Shown piece by piece: positions 7,264-13,449 of a stretch of 23,354 nt of DNA. The notes beneath the pieces were generated by a model. The model did not search any database, was not told where the DNA came from, and worked only from the letters and a program-made list of their open reading frames with translations. A program made the position numbers and the translations under genes. Where the stretch lies: positions 1 to 23,354 of the IMG/VR virus record IMGVR_UViG_3300037175_000036. One strand, written 5' to 3'. Source of the stretch: a virus. Each line of letters begins with the position of its first letter. The first letter of the stretch is position 1.

Positions 7264-9342
7264 TCAAATTTTAGGAACTTCTGCCGGAGTAGTCGAAAGT
7301 TGTCCTGCAAAAATACCGTCTACCTTCCAGATTTCTTTCACAGCTTCCGTCATGCGCCCAATGTGAAAATAATGATCTGGTGCGCTCGCCGGAACTGGGA
7401 TGTATTTCATCTTTGATGCCCTCGGCTCAAAGCTTTTGCTCTCCACCAGCTTATTGCTGTAAATCTGTGAGTTGAAGCTCAACTCATTTTCATCCTCCGG
7501 CTCGCCGTCTTGACGTGGCAGGAATAACGTATCAACGCCTTTGCCATCTCGATTGATTTCAAATCGTTCTCCGCACGGTGTGGCCGCGAACGGAAACACG
7601 TCGATCTCAACATATTTCCCATCCATCTTAAATCCTCGCTTCGTTGGATCGCCGACAATGAACTTCAGCCGCTTATCGTTTTCATCCTCATGCACGAACG
7701 CTTCATACCGTGACCCTTGCAAAATATTCCAACAGAACCATTCTGAGTCACCGAAGAATTTCCCCCAGTGACCATATTTATTTTCCACGATATGCTGACA
7801 TATTTCCTCCGGCTTATATTGACCGTCCAAAAACACGAATTGATCTTTCAAGATTGGATTACCCACCTTGTCTAACCCGTACTCCAATTGTTTCTTCCGG
7901 CATTCATGTAAGCCAAGCAATGCGCCGCGCCACAGTTGCCTCGTGCTGCCATTCTTTTGCACGGCATAAACGACTACCCATTGTTGCATCAGCTCTTTCT
8001 GATTGTCCACGATCATCAATAGCCGCCATGCATCATGCTTTGCCAGTTCGGTGTCATACACTTCTTGATTGCGATGCCGCATCTGGCTTGCCAGCTTAGG
8101 ATTCCACGCGATACCCCAACGGCTCTGATAGAATATCCGTAACGGCATCAAGTTGCCGCGCTCTTTCTGAGATTTCTTGGCGATGACATATTCCTTCATC
8201 GTCTCACGAAATGGCACCGTCACGCTGACTATTTCAGGATTCCAGAATCCTACTTCCGTCCCCGGCAAAGTATAATCTCCGTCACGGTAGCTTTGATCGT
8301 AACTTTCCATGAGCTTATTGCGCAGCGCTGGATTGTCTGTCATCTGTGTGCCGCAATGGTAGCACTCCAAATAAGCATCTTCGCAAGCTGCCATGATTTC
8401 ATCCGGCGTCTTTATTTCATCGAACGATTTTCTAATCTGTAATCCCGCCCAACTTCCCGGCAACGGTTTAGCTTTCCGTTCCACTGGTCTAAGATGATTC
8501 CATTCCTCCGAACCGGGCAGAATCTTATCAGGATCAAGCGCTACAAATTCTTTTGGTCGTTCAAAGCTCGGCCCGCGTTCGCTAAACTTTTGTTTGCCTC
8601 CGCAAAATGGGCACGTCCACGTGACTGGTATTTTCTTAACCCGTTTCCAAATTACGTCCACGTCTTCTTCTTCCTGGCCAGCTTGGCCGACAATGACTAT
8701 TTTCTTGTCGGCTACTTGCTTGGCGCGATCCATGGCCTTTTGCAATAGCCCGTCTGATCCGTGTATCCATGCCTCATCGATGATTACGACTTCCCAAGAT
8801 AGTGACGCCGCGTTGCTCTCGTTCAGTCCGCATACGCGAATGTATTTTCCATTCGTAAGCTTGATGTCGGTCTTTGAATTACCGAAACGGTCAACGCCAG
8901 TCGGCAGGTATTGCGCGATCATCGGATTAGCCTTAAGCGTATCCATCAGCCGAGAATCGCAATAAGTAAGCGCCTTGGGATCACTTTCCAGAAAGACAAT
9001 GATTCGCGTATAAGCAGAGTGAACCAGCAAATATTCAATCCACAAATCCCAAGCGAGTGACCCTAAAGTCTGAACCGCTTTTTGAATCATTATCAACCGC
9101 ACGTTCGGATCATCTAAAGCCGCGAATGGCCCACAGAGTTGCCGTGCCGAATCGATCTCGAAATGTCGGCAGGATTGTAATCCGATGGATCGGCAATTTC
9201 GGCACAGATTACCGGGTGGAACCTTGTAACCATTCCCAAGTTCAATCGTACGCGCGAAGTCTGCCGAACTTCCGCGAAAGGTTGGCTTTCGACAACCGAA
9301 CGCGGCAGTGATGATGGATGATGCTATGGACGTTGAATCCAT
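7264..9342 (-). CDS. Terminase large subunit, gpA-type (ATPase and nuclease)
   Basis: A 692-residue DNA-packaging motor and nuclease. The N-terminal ATPase has Walker B at 185-191 (EVVIIDEA), a coupling segment VGQAGQEEEDVD (218-229) and a zinc ribbon with Cys pairs at 244/247 (CPFC) and 326/329 (CYHC). A further Cys cluster lies near residues 47-58 (CRNCRSIGLQSC). The Walker A position (81-98) reads VRLIMIQKAVQTLGSLAW: it has Lys88 but no GK[TS]. This resembles the deviant P-loop of lambda gpA, which also places its lysine early. The nuclease half shows acidic residues expected of the RNase H fold, Asp445 (LMIVDNQ) and Asp505 (FLDGQY). It cuts concatemers and pumps DNA into the prohead through the portal. 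Its start overlaps the stop of a 20-codon gene as TAATG. Confidence 0.88.
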   Translation of the reverse strand: MDSTSIASSIITAAFGCRKPTFRGSSADFARTIELGNGYKVPPGNLCRNCRSIGLQSCRHFEIDSARQLCGPFAALDDPNVRLIMIQKAVQTLGSLAWDLWIEYLLVHSAYTRIIVFLESDPKALTYCDSRLMDTLKANPMIAQYLPTGVDRFGNSKTDIKLTNGKYIRVCGLNESNAASLSWEVVIIDEAWIHGSDGLLQKAMDRAKQVADKKIVIVGQAGQEEEDVDVIWKRVKKIPVTWTCPFCGGKQKFSERGPSFERPKEFVALDPDKILPGSEEWNHLRPVERKAKPLPGSWAGLQIRKSFDEIKTPDEIMAACEDAYLECYHCGTQMTDNPALRNKLMESYDQSYRDGDYTLPGTEVGFWNPEIVSVTVPFRETMKEYVIAKKSQKERGNLMPLRIFYQSRWGIAWNPKLASQMRHRNQEVYDTELAKHDAWRLLMIVDNQKELMQQWVVVYAVQKNGSTRQLWRGALLGLHECRKKQLEYGLDKVGNPILKDQFVFLDGQYKPEEICQHIVENKYGHWGKFFGDSEWFCWNILQGSRYEAFVHEDENDKRLKFIVGDPTKRGFKMDGKYVEIDVFPFAATPCGERFEINRDGKGVDTLFLPRQDGEPEDENELSFNSQIYSNKLVESKSFEPRASKMKYIPVPASAPDHYFHIGRMTEAVKEIWKVDGIFAGQLSTTPAEVPKI

Positions 9343-9404
9343 TAAAACTCTGCGATCTTCTGATTAATAAAGTCCAAGTCTGCAATGGCTTTTTCTAGGT
9401 TCAT
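9342..9404 (-). CDS. 20-residue micro-gene coupling to the terminase
   Basis: This frame encodes MNLEKAIADLDFINQKIAEF. It starts by an ATGA overlap with the upstream gene's stop and ends with a TAATG overlap with the terminase start, so it fills the gap exactly. The peptide is an amphipathic helix. It may be a translated leader that carries ribosomes to the terminase start, which has no ribosome binding site of its own, or a tiny functional peptide. Both junctions are seen directly; function is inference. Confidence 0.5.
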   Translation of the reverse strand: MNLEKAIADLDFINQKIAEF

Positions 9405-9676
9405 AGTTCACTTTCTGGTCGTTGGTTTAGATAATCACAATTTGATTTATCCATTTCCGCCTCAGTTTTACATGCTATTCGTATATCATCTAACAAATAG
9501 ACAGCATCTTCAACAACTTTATATAAATACTCGCTTGATTCTCCTGCGATTATTATATATGGTTCTTCATTTTCCGTAGTACGACTATAATGACCGGACG
9601 ATAAAAGTCCTTGGACTAATATAATCATCATTTGTTGAATCTGTTCTTCCGTTAATGGTGTGTGTTTTGGTTTCAT
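9401..9676 (-). CDS. Small acidic protein between terminase genes
   Basis: A 91-residue protein lying between terminase small and large subunits. The frame opens earlier, but the ATG at 9676 (MKPKHTPLTEEQIQQMMIIL) overlaps the previous stop as ATGA and is the better start. Two helices are likely, TEEQIQQMMIILVQGLLSS and EYLYKVVEDAVYLLDDIRIA, separated by a strand-like EEPYIIIAGES. It is acidic and AT-richer than its neighbours. I do not recognise the family. Confidence 0.6.
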   Translation of the reverse strand: MKPKHTPLTEEQIQQMMIILVQGLLSSGHYSRTTENEEPYIIIAGESSEYLYKVVEDAVYLLDDIRIACKTEAEMDKSNCDYLNQRPESEL

Positions 9677-10515
9677 AGTTTTTTTATTTGTTCCTGCATT
9701 GTTTTCTCTCCAACTTTCGCCGACTCCGCGCATTTATAATCAATCGTATCCACCATTGATATTCCCAACTGCCGCTCAAATTCAAGTATCTTAGCAGTCT
9801 GTTCTGGCGTGATTAAAATCTCTCGGCAAAGCTCCTGCCATCGCGGTATCCGTTTTGTTTCCGCCTCCGTCCTAAACCAGTTGCAAAGCTGGTTCACAAT
9901 TCCGTTAGCCACTTTCTGCGCTTCAACTACGGAAATGAATTTCCCGCGCTCTTTTTCTTCCTCCCATTTCTCATGCTCAAGCCGTTCAAATTCTCGCTGG
10001 CGGCGAAATGTTTCCAAATCTATTGCTGCCGGATGCGTTGATTCTCCTGGCGCTTCGCGTTTCCATTCATTCCAGAGATGAGCATCGAACCAAGCTATCC
10101 AATCCCGCAACGACCATCGATTGCCCACGTAGCCGTGCACCGATGCTGGCGGCGGAGTGTTATCAATCCCAAGCCGTTTACCGTGACGCCAATCGTTGAT
10201 CGTCTGTTGGTTGATCTCCGATTTCAGTTTAGACGTTTTGTCCGCATTCAGATAATGCAAGTGTAACCGCGTCGCGAGTGATGCAAGAGACTCGCACAAA
10301 TCAACGTCAGGCACCATTCCTTTTCCATTACCATTCCCTAAGAATCCACATTCGGTTAGCTCACGAATATCTCCCTTTGTCGCGCAACCTTTTTTCCATT
10401 TCTTGTAAAGAACTGTGTGACGGGCAAGCAAGTCTTTAGCCTGCTGTTCTTCCGGTGACAGTTCTTTGCGAGACGATTTGTTGCGTCCTTTCGCCTGTGT
10501 GATTGTTCGTGGCAT
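9673..10515 (-). CDS. Putative terminase small subunit (Nu1-like)
   Basis: A 280-residue protein upstream of the terminase large subunit. Residues about 100-140 (NQQTINDWRHGKRLG, then GNRWSLRDWIAWFDAHL) look like a winged-helix DNA-binding region of the kind that recognises cos or pac sites. It is followed by a highly charged helix, ETFRRQREFERLEHEKWEEE at about 170-190, and then GKFISVVEAQKVANGIVNQL. The helix-then-GxxVxxxEA pattern is typical of Nu1-like small terminases. The basic N-terminus (RNKSSRKELSPEEQQ) is also consistent. It would recognise the packaging site and recruit the large subunit. It is longer than lambda Nu1 (181 residues), so a fusion or a different DNA-binding protein remains possible. 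Confidence 0.6.
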   Translation of the reverse strand: MPRTITQAKGRNKSSRKELSPEEQQAKDLLARHTVLYKKWKKGCATKGDIRELTECGFLGNGNGKGMVPDVDLCESLASLATRLHLHYLNADKTSKLKSEINQQTINDWRHGKRLGIDNTPPPASVHGYVGNRWSLRDWIAWFDAHLWNEWKREAPGESTHPAAIDLETFRRQREFERLEHEKWEEEKERGKFISVVEAQKVANGIVNQLCNWFRTEAETKRIPRWQELCREILITPEQTAKILEFERQLGISMVDTIDYKCAESAKVGEKTMQEQIKKL

Positions 10516-10521
10516 TTATGC

Positions 10522-10746
10522 TCAAGCCAATGGAATTCCAAAAACATTCTTATCCACGTCCGTCGCCTTACGCAGTGATACCCATTGCCCGTCTGGATGC
10601 TTATAGAGCACCCAATCCTTAAAGCAGCTCGTAGGATCGGTGCAATACATTACCTCACAGTTTGCACCGCAACTAAACATGCGGATACCTTGCGGCTCGT
10701 AATGTGAGATTGGCCCGAAGCGTTCGATTGGAGAAAATGAAATCAT
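10522..10746 (-). CDS. Small protein of unknown function, possible CxxxC site
   Basis: A 74-residue protein linked to its upstream neighbour by an ATGA overlap and preceded by GAGGGGAT, a good ribosome binding site. It has four cysteines (FSCGANCEVMYC and TSCF) that could bind metal, and a tryptophan pair (DWVLYKHPDGQWVSL) suggesting a small beta domain. I do not recognise the family. It sits just before the terminase small subunit. Confidence 0.6.
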   Translation of the reverse strand: MISFSPIERFGPISHYEPQGIRMFSCGANCEVMYCTDPTSCFKDWVLYKHPDGQWVSLRKATDVDKNVFGIPLA

Positions 10747-11396
10747 ATCCCCTCATTCAGTTCCAAATAAAGGCTGTCAATCGACTCTTTCAACGGTTGC
10801 ACTTTCAAAAGCACAATCTGTTTCCGCTCGGCATTCCATCCTTTCACCGGCCCAAAATGTTCTTGATCGGCCTCAAGCCCGATGATTATTTGCCGCAATT
10901 CATTCGTTGCTTTGAATAGGAGATTTTGCAGTGAATTGAAATTGTTTTTCGGCTCGGCAATGTGCATTCCGGGCGTGTCTGATTCCAACTGGAAATTGCC
11001 TTGAGTGACAATATCTTTGCGATATGAAAGCGCCCGCTGAATGTCTTCCACCGGTTCTGGGTTATCCCGTGCCACCTTCATGAACCATTCCAACTGCTCG
11101 AGCAATATCGGTTGCCCGTGTTGATCGCGGTATAGGTTTTGTTGTTGCTTCCAAAAGTCGATTGTCATCTTCTTCCCCGGCAACGCCTCTACCGATTTAA
11201 GAATCAAGAATCCAATCCCGCGAGCCTCATTAATGATGCTGATTGTTTTGTGACCGAATGCTTTGGCCTCCGCCCGGAAGTTTCCAATGGTTCGGCAGAC
11301 TTCTTTCCGCAAACTCGCGGCCTCGCGCAATTCGAGTTCCCGATGGTGAGCTATGTCTTGATCTGCCGTCGGTAGGTTTGTGTTTGTTGTGGTCAT
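10743..11396 (-). CDS. Hypothetical protein, possible DUF3102-like regulator
   Basis: A 217-residue protein. The frame extends to 11540, but the ATG at 11396 (MTTTNTNLPTADQDI) forms an ATGA overlap with the preceding stop and is the likely start. A helical N-terminal half (HRELELREAASLRKEVCRTI) is followed by GKKMTIDFWKQQ and LEQLEWFMKVARDNPEP. This faintly recalls phage DUF3102 or ParB-associated proteins, in which a gatekeeping helix precedes a helix-turn-helix, but the similarity is weak. The C-terminal part (LQNLLFKATNELRQIIIGLE) is helical. Cytoplasmic; function unknown. Confidence 0.6.
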   Translation of the reverse strand: MTTTNTNLPTADQDIAHHRELELREAASLRKEVCRTIGNFRAEAKAFGHKTISIINEARGIGFLILKSVEALPGKKMTIDFWKQQQNLYRDQHGQPILLEQLEWFMKVARDNPEPVEDIQRALSYRKDIVTQGNFQLESDTPGMHIAEPKNNFNSLQNLLFKATNELRQIIIGLEADQEHFGPVKGWNAERKQIVLLKVQPLKESIDSLYLELNEGI

Positions 11397-11899
11397 TTGA
11401 GTTGTTTTATCCTGGTCTCTGACATTTTCTTGCAAGCTTTCTCGCTCCGTTGGTCTTTCCGTTTTGGCTGCCCCAACCGCTTGGCAATCTCCGCTGCCCT
11501 TTTGTAGCTCATATATTTGGACTTGCCTGTCATCGGCCACCAGTCGGCAGGAGTCTCATGGTTTAACGCATCATCAATGCTAGGATCATCCAGCGTCCAA
11601 AGCAAATTGCGGATTCCAAAATAGGCGTCTTTCGGTTTGAAGGAAACCAACACCAGTGCAATATCCACGAGGGAAGCTTTTATCAAAAGTGATTTGTCCC
11701 CGCTCCGTTCTGTCGATCGCCCAGCAACCGGGCTGCTCCAATTTTCTTCAAACCATTCAAGGTATTCCAAGGCTGACTCTGTTGAACAATGGAAGTCGGC
11801 CCTAAACTTTTCCAACATCTCCGAACGTTCGCGTCCTGATTCAACAGCCACTTGTTCGCCGTTGTCATATCCTGATTCGATGAAGCAATCGTTTATCAT
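11393..11899 (-). CDS. Hypothetical protein, first gene after a strong promoter
   Basis: A 168-residue protein. An acidic N-terminal half (EMLEKFRADFHCSTESALEY) is followed by a hydrophobic helix (SLLIKASLVDIALVLVSF), a WWPMTGKSKYMSYKRAAEIA segment and a very basic C-terminus (KRLGQPKRKDQRSEKACKK) that could bind nucleic acid. I do not recognise a family. The promoter at 11939-11911 predicts transcription from about 11904, only a few bases before the ATG at 11899. The mRNA would therefore be nearly leaderless, or the real start is further in (ATG at 11818). Confidence 0.6.
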   Translation of the reverse strand: MINDCFIESGYDNGEQVAVESGRERSEMLEKFRADFHCSTESALEYLEWFEENWSSPVAGRSTERSGDKSLLIKASLVDIALVLVSFKPKDAYFGIRNLLWTLDDPSIDDALNHETPADWWPMTGKSKYMSYKRAAEIAKRLGQPKRKDQRSEKACKKMSETRIKQLK

Positions 11900-11910
11900 T
11901 CTGTAGTACG

Positions 11911-11939
11911 ATTATGGCAATTTTATTAAGACTTGTCAA
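11911..11939 (-). promoter_or_regulatory. Near-consensus sigma70-type promoter of the packaging/head operon
   Basis: On the minus strand a perfect -35 TTGACA (11939-11934) is separated by 17 bases from CATAAT (11916-11911), five of six -10 bases. The -35 lies inside the last codons of the gene ending at 11926. Predicted start is near 11904. It faces the unit that ends at the terminator at 1205-1173, so it could drive about 10.7 kb of packaging and capsid genes. Host sigma recognition is assumed. Confidence 0.7.
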
Positions 11940-12225
11940 AGGATGCCTTACGAATCTCTTTCAATGCTGCCGATGCTATTGAGGTGGTTTCGTTGTTTCC
12001 CCGCGCACAAATGGCCTGTAGCGCGTCGATCATCGTCCGCATGTCCTGAGTGCATTGCGGACAGGATAAGCTCATGTGCATCAAGCATGCGTAATCTGCA
12101 CTCGGTTCTGGCTTGTCAGACTGATTGAGCAGGTTATAAATCACCGTCTCGGCATTCACCGATGAATCCTTGGCCAGTTCTGGTAATCTACGGGTGATCT
12201 CGGCGGCGATGGTGTGAATGCTCAT
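11926..12225 (-). CDS. Hypothetical protein with CxxC
   Basis: A 99-residue protein. A helical N-terminus (IAAEITRRLPELAKD) is followed by a middle CLMHMSLSCPQC with three cysteines and a histidine that could hold zinc, then helices MRTMIDALQAICARG and SIASAALKEIRKASF. Family unknown. Its start lies inside the last 38 bases of the cytosine methyltransferase gene, but only 6 bases after the end of the overlapping second frame. No ribosome binding site is obvious. Confidence 0.55.
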   Translation of the reverse strand: MSIHTIAAEITRRLPELAKDSSVNAETVIYNLLNQSDKPEPSADYACLMHMSLSCPQCTQDMRTMIDALQAICARGNNETTSIASAALKEIRKASFDKS

Positions 12226-12994
12226 AGTTGGCTAAAGTTTTCCATGCGAGCGATACCACATCTGGAACTTGTCCATTCCCAATGGCTGCAATGCGGTCCA
12301 TTCCATTGGCCACCCCATAAAATATTCGGCGGCCTTCGGCATAGGATTGAGCCCGTGCAGTAACACCCAAAGCGCCCAGCTTATCGAACCTTCTGTTCCA
12401 GTCTTTGCGATTTTTCTTATTCGCCCTTTGCTGTTGATTTTCGTTTGAGGTTCCAACGGCTCGATTATTTGAGTCTTTGTAATGGTGGGCATATATGAAA
12501 ATCCTTTTCCGCTGGTGATCCAAGCCGGTATCGGTCGCGCAAAACATTCCCCATTCTGCATCATACCCCATTCGGGCCAGGTCTCGCAGAACGGTTCCAA
12601 GCCCCCTGCTAGTAAGCATTGGTGAGTTTTCCACAAGAACGTATCTTGGTCCAACTTCGCAAATGATTCTCCCCATTTCACTCCACAACCCTGATCGCTC
12701 CCCTGTAATTCCGACACCTCCTCCACCTGAGTTTGCGGCGATGCTAATATCCTGGCATGGAAATCCTCCGCATATGACATCAACTTTTCCTCTCCAAGGT
12801 TTTCCATCGAACTCTTTGACATCCGCAAAAATGGGAAACCATGGAAGCAAACCGTCTTTCTGCCGAGCGTGTAAGACTTGCTGGCAATAGGGGTCAATCT
12901 CAACGGCGCAGATTGGTTGGTGTCCAAGCAGGATGTCGCCAAGTATCCCTCCTCCCGCTCCAGCGAAGAGATGCAAGGTTCTAAGTTTTTGCAT
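12188..12994 (-). CDS. DNA (cytosine-5) methyltransferase
   Basis: A 268-residue C5-cytosine DNA methyltransferase, transferring methyl from S-adenosylmethionine to cytosine, probably to shield phage DNA from host restriction. Motifs run in family order: I LHLFAGAGGG (8-16), II/III VEIDPYC (31-37), IV GGFPCQDIS with catalytic Cys80, VI VENSPML (121-127), VIII HQRKRIFI (160-167) and X IGNGQVP (238-244). Between VIII and X only about 60 residues remain, so the target-recognition domain is very short and the whole enzyme is shorter than usual (about 320-450). AAGGATATTT before ATG 12994 is a good ribosome binding site, 9 bases after the endonuclease gene's stop. Its entire length up to motif X is also open in a second same-strand frame. 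Confidence 0.87.
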   Translation of the reverse strand: MQKLRTLHLFAGAGGGILGDILLGHQPICAVEIDPYCQQVLHARQKDGLLPWFPIFADVKEFDGKPWRGKVDVICGGFPCQDISIAANSGGGGVGITGERSGLWSEMGRIICEVGPRYVLVENSPMLTSRGLGTVLRDLARMGYDAEWGMFCATDTGLDHQRKRIFIYAHHYKDSNNRAVGTSNENQQQRANKKNRKDWNRRFDKLGALGVTARAQSYAEGRRIFYGVANGMDRIAAIGNGQVPDVVSLAWKTLANYEHSHHRRRDHP

Positions 12995-13104
12995 AAATAT
13001 CCTTCATTTAATAACGATATGTATTTTTGCAGTTCCTCCATTGTGCAGTTCAATGGTTCTGGATTCGGTGATGTATTTTTGGAGCATGGCGAGGATTGTT
13101 TCAT
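12232..13104 (-). CDS. Overlapping second frame inside the methyltransferase gene (candidate overprinted protein)
   Basis: A 290-codon frame on the same strand as the methyltransferase but in another phase, overlapping it for 763 bases. It reads like a protein: EEKLMSYAEDFHARIL (105-120), KWGESFAKLDQDTFLWKTHQ (143-162), GLEPFCETWPEWGMMQNGE (168-186), EYFMGWPMEWTALQPLGMDK (260-279). From memory, phages and bacteria carry stand-alone methyltransferase-associated proteins with these same phrases (SETWPRWGMMRNGE, EWLMGWPxGWT), which argues for a real product. Against it, no start has a good ribosome binding site, whereas the methyltransferase does. The natural start may be ATG 12822 or 12807 rather than 13104, since the first ~90 codons overlap the endonuclease end and look less protein-like. 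It stops 6 bases before the next gene, a better junction than the methyltransferase gives. It may be real, or a translated-looking shadow of a real gene. Confidence 0.35.
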   Translation of the reverse strand: MKQSSPCSKNTSPNPEPLNCTMEELQKYISLLNEGYLCKNLEPCISSLEREEGYLATSCLDTNQSAPLRLTPIASKSYTLGRKTVCFHGFPFLRMSKSSMENLGEEKLMSYAEDFHARILASPQTQVEEVSELQGSDQGCGVKWGESFAKLDQDTFLWKTHQCLLAGGLEPFCETWPEWGMMQNGECFARPIPAWITSGKGFSYMPTITKTQIIEPLEPQTKINSKGRIRKIAKTGTEGSISWALWVLLHGLNPMPKAAEYFMGWPMEWTALQPLGMDKFQMWYRSHGKL

Positions 13105-13255
13105 CGTCGTTAATTAGTCCAAGCACGGAATTACATCTGGTGCATACAAATCCGCGCACTTTTTTTGTCGAGTGGCAATGGTCGCAGTTTCTCCTAAATC
13201 TTCCAGTGGAGAATGGTGTCCCGCAAGCCATACATTTTCCATTTGCCTTTTCCAT
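13004..13255 (-). CDS. Endonuclease VII-like HNH/Holliday-junction nuclease
   Basis: An 83-residue small nuclease of the recombination endonuclease VII (T4 gp49) family. Zinc pairs are Cys8/Cys11 (CMAC) and Cys38/Cys41 (CTRC). The catalytic Asp25-His26 lies in NCDHCHSTKKVRGFVC and Asn42 follows the second pair (RCNSVLG), all in the spacing of the family. It lacks the C-terminal dimerisation domain of T4 gp49, as many small phage versions do. The ATG at 13255 has no ribosome binding site. In-frame codons continue upstream without stop to about 13358, crossing the direct repeat and reading sensibly (SLRQYDKYNRNTAAIFLMEK), but contain no start. The true 5' end may have been altered by the repeat. 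It may cut branched DNA before packaging, or act as a homing nuclease that mobilised this locus. Confidence 0.75.
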   Translation of the reverse strand: MEKANGKCMACGTPFSTGRFRRNCDHCHSTKKVRGFVCTRCNSVLGLINDDETILAMLQKYITESRTIELHNGGTAKIHIVIK

Positions 13256-13271
13256 GAGAAAGATCGCTGCG

Positions 13272-13376
13272 GTGTTTCGATTGTATTTGTCATATTGCCT
13301 TAAACTCTCAGGTCTGCCGGTTGGCTGTTCAACTGCGATGAAGAACGGAGGCTTGGTGTCGCTTCACCAATCGGCA
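13272..13376. repeat. 105-bp direct repeat, copy A
   Basis: Matches 14186-14291 base for base except for one T missing in the run at 13300. It covers the start codon and first seven codons of the gene starting at 14207 plus about 85 bases upstream. Here these codons run into an unrelated sequence just ahead of the endonuclease gene. Its upstream edge falls exactly where the methyltransferase fragment loses similarity to its family. Confidence 0.9.
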
Positions 13377-13449
13377 CTGTTCTCCATCCAAGGAGTTTTC
13401 CTCCAAGAATGCCGCCACCATTGCCCGCGAATAAAGCCAACTCATTCAT
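13300..13449 (-). pseudogene. Truncated N-terminus of a second cytosine methyltransferase
   Basis: A 49-codon frame beginning by ATGA overlap with the preceding gene's stop. Residues 1-25 (MNELALFAGNGGGILGGKLL, then GWRTV) are a clear N-terminus of a phage C5-cytosine methyltransferase, including motif I. From residue 26 the sequence is PIGEATPSLRSSSQLNSQPA, which comes from direct repeat copy A, and it then stops. The rest of that enzyme is gone. The fragment is not the start of the complete methyltransferase at 12994, which has its own, different N-terminus (MQKLRTLHLFAGAGGGILGD). This is best explained as a remnant left by recombination. Confidence 0.7.

Noticed and set aside
10748-10776. 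Promoter TTGACA at the end of the 217-residue gene
   Set aside because: A perfect -35 hexamer is present, but no acceptable -10 lies 15-19 bases downstream (AATGAG at best).
13113-13293. 59-codon frame from the repeat copy's start codon (MTNTIETPQRSF...)
   Set aside because: It is only the ParB-like start codons from repeat copy A running into the endonuclease gene in the wrong frame.
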